32,991 bases of DNA from Mucidula mucida (lineage: Eukaryota > Basidiomycota > Agaricomycetes > Agaricales > Physalacriaceae). Location of the stretch: assembly GCA_015501055.1 (NCBI GenBank), contig JADNYV010000380.1, positions 1-32,991 on the forward strand. The letters run 5' to 3'. The notes below the pieces were generated by a model, which was given only the letters and a program-made list of their open reading frames with translations, did not search any database and had not been told where the DNA came from. Numbering within the stretch: the first letter of the stretch is position 1; each line of letters starts with the position of its first letter. Position numbers and translations under genes: made by a program. Below are positions 31,775 through 32,991 of the stretch, piece after piece.

Positions 31775-32991
31775 CTATCGTCGTTTCTTTCCATGACTCG
31801 GTCGAGCATTCTTAGCTCTTTTTCTCTCAATCGTCTGTCTAGTCTTTCGGACTTGATCCGCACTCTTGAGCTCGCTCTTAACCCTGCCCATACTCTTCGA
31901 CCCGTACCGACTGGCGGGCTTTTTGCCTTGCTTGCCAGGCCGCGATGGACCAGCTTTCGCATTACCGCCATCCTCGTCACTCTTTTTCTTGTTCTGGCGG
32001 GTCTTGCGCTCGTAGTCCGTGCTGAGTTTGTCCAGCGGCTTCGCAGCCGTGACCTTGGTGTGCTTGAACTTTTGCCCTCCAAACTTCCGGGCGCGAGCAT
32101 TCTCATGCTCCGTCTCGCCTGTCCGGGGAAGACTGACATGGTTCTTGGCTTTCCATTCATCAAAGCGGCCGCTGCGGTAACTGGCGGGCAGCTTCGTGCC
32201 GCTTTCTGTCCGAACCATTTTGACATTGTCCGCGCCCACGCCGCCGCCGTGAACAAACTTTTTCTTCTTCTTGTCCCAGGTCATCATGTTGCGTTTGCGA
32301 TCTCCGCTTCCTTCGTCTGTGGTAAGATCAAAGGTAGCCCGACTTGCTTGTTCGGCGAATGTAGCGCCATCAGTCAAGGAGTACCTTAAAATAAGGGTTG
32401 ATTAGCGCAAGAAATATGAACGTGTATGGTGTCTTGCCCTTTCTCGGTGATGGCATCTTTTTGATAATGTGACATGTAGAATTCCTCATCTCGGTAGCCG
32501 GTCTTCTTGTTCGAAGTGTCGAATACAGCCTGCGCAACCGTGAGTACATTCTGGTCATGGCAAGAAACAAACACGTTACGAACCATGATCTCGTCTTCAT
32601 CAGCCATCTCTACTTCCTTGCCGCCCGCTTGTATGACATCTTCTACAACATCATCTTGAGCAGCTGTGGATGTAGACGCCAATGCTCGCTGGGCAGATTT
32701 TTGTAAAGCCTTCCTTCGTTCCTTCATCAACGCGGCGTTAGCGACATTGGCTTTCCCCTCCGGCCTCCAAAACCGTCTCAGAAGGACGGAATGAGTTCAC
32801 TGTGCGTTAAAAGTGCCTTACGCGCATCTTCCCTGGTGCGCCGCCGTTGCGCACCGTCTGCCCACGAAGAAGGACAGGATGAACGCCCGAATCAGATCCA
32901 GCAAGAGTCCATTTCGGATCCTTCGACATCTCCTTCGCTCTCTTGTAGCTCTGCGGACTGGCCTTGCCTTTACTCCGCTCGTACATCGTAT
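31775..32991 (-). CDS. DBP10: DEAD-box ATP-dependent RNA helicase Dbp10, C-terminal part (partial, right edge)
   Basis: C-terminal region of Dbp10, a nucleolar helicase needed for 60S ribosomal subunit assembly; the helicase core lies beyond the right edge. At the edge the reading is YERSKGKASPQSYKRAKEMS, then KWTLAGSDSG and GGAPGKMR, then after an intron RFWRPEGKANVANAALMKER. Next come an acidic linker, the DBP10CT domain (EFYMSHYQKDAITEKG, YSLTDGATFAEQASRATFD), MMTWDKKKKKFVHGGG, and a lysine/arginine-rich tail ending ARPSHGKKRR, typical of ribosome-assembly factors. Introns are 32777-32821, 32530-32583 and 32385-32437; the last has a GC donor. Across the first of these the frame is off by one base (ATGCGC before GTAAGG, where ATGCG would fit), which may be a base error. 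Confidence 0.9.
32385..32437 (-). other. GC-AG intron in the DBP10 gene
   Basis: Read on the minus strand the 53-nt intron starts GCAAGA and ends TTTTAAG. Splicing joins DAITEKG to YSLTDGATFAEQ in frame, the usual sequence of this part of Dbp10. No GT donor nearby gives the same result. Confidence 0.8.

Overview
This window is nuclear DNA of a filamentous fungus, most likely a basidiomycete of the Agaricomycetes. Genes are densely packed and broken by many short (about 45-63 nt) GT-AG introns, several genes have a dozen or more introns, and the proteins are conserved eukaryotic ones with basidiomycete-like sequence. I see no tRNA, rRNA, transposon, CRISPR array or integrated virus.

Left part, mostly minus strand: the N-terminal part of a dynamin-family GTPase (1-1232, running off the left edge, frame broken in three places); an ABC1-family mitochondrial kinase-like protein of the MCP2/CQD2 type (1787-4061); a Gyp5-like TBC RabGAP (4346-6568); the mitochondrial glutamyl-tRNA(Gln) amidotransferase subunit B (6679-8429); and a PC4/Sub1 transcriptional coactivator (8697-9384).

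Centre, plus strand: a 20-exon gene of almost 12 kb (9807-21550) for a giant HECT ubiquitin ligase of the TOM1/HUWE1 family, about 3,600 residues. It is followed by a zinc-free NADPH:quinone oxidoreductase (21794-23205), the autophagy membrane protein Atg27 (23404-24470), and a poorly characterised protein that joins an RNase H1-type hybrid-binding (viroplasmin) domain to a long disordered tail with a candidate SUMO-interaction motif (24689-25899).

Right part: a damaged PaiB-like FMN-binding split-barrel gene (26106-26797, minus); a TM9SF/EMP70 nonaspanin (27214-29910, minus); a queuine tRNA-ribosyltransferase starting only 52 bp away on the other strand (29963-31744, plus); and the C-terminal part of the DEAD-box helicase Dbp10 (31775-32991, minus, running off the right edge), whose stop codon lies 30 bp from that of the transferase.

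The genes do not form an obvious pathway or metabolic cluster, and I found no convincing new multi-gene system. The interest lies in gene architecture: a HECT catalytic cysteine codon and a TBC arginine-finger codon each split by an intron, a 6-nt micro-exon, GC-AG introns, a stop-free intron of length 3n, a 52-bp divergent promoter, and single-base frame breaks in otherwise conserved genes that need checking against raw reads. Exon boundaries were worked out by hand from splice consensus, reading frame and family conservation. Where given, exon sums are divisible by three, after the stated correction where one is noted.
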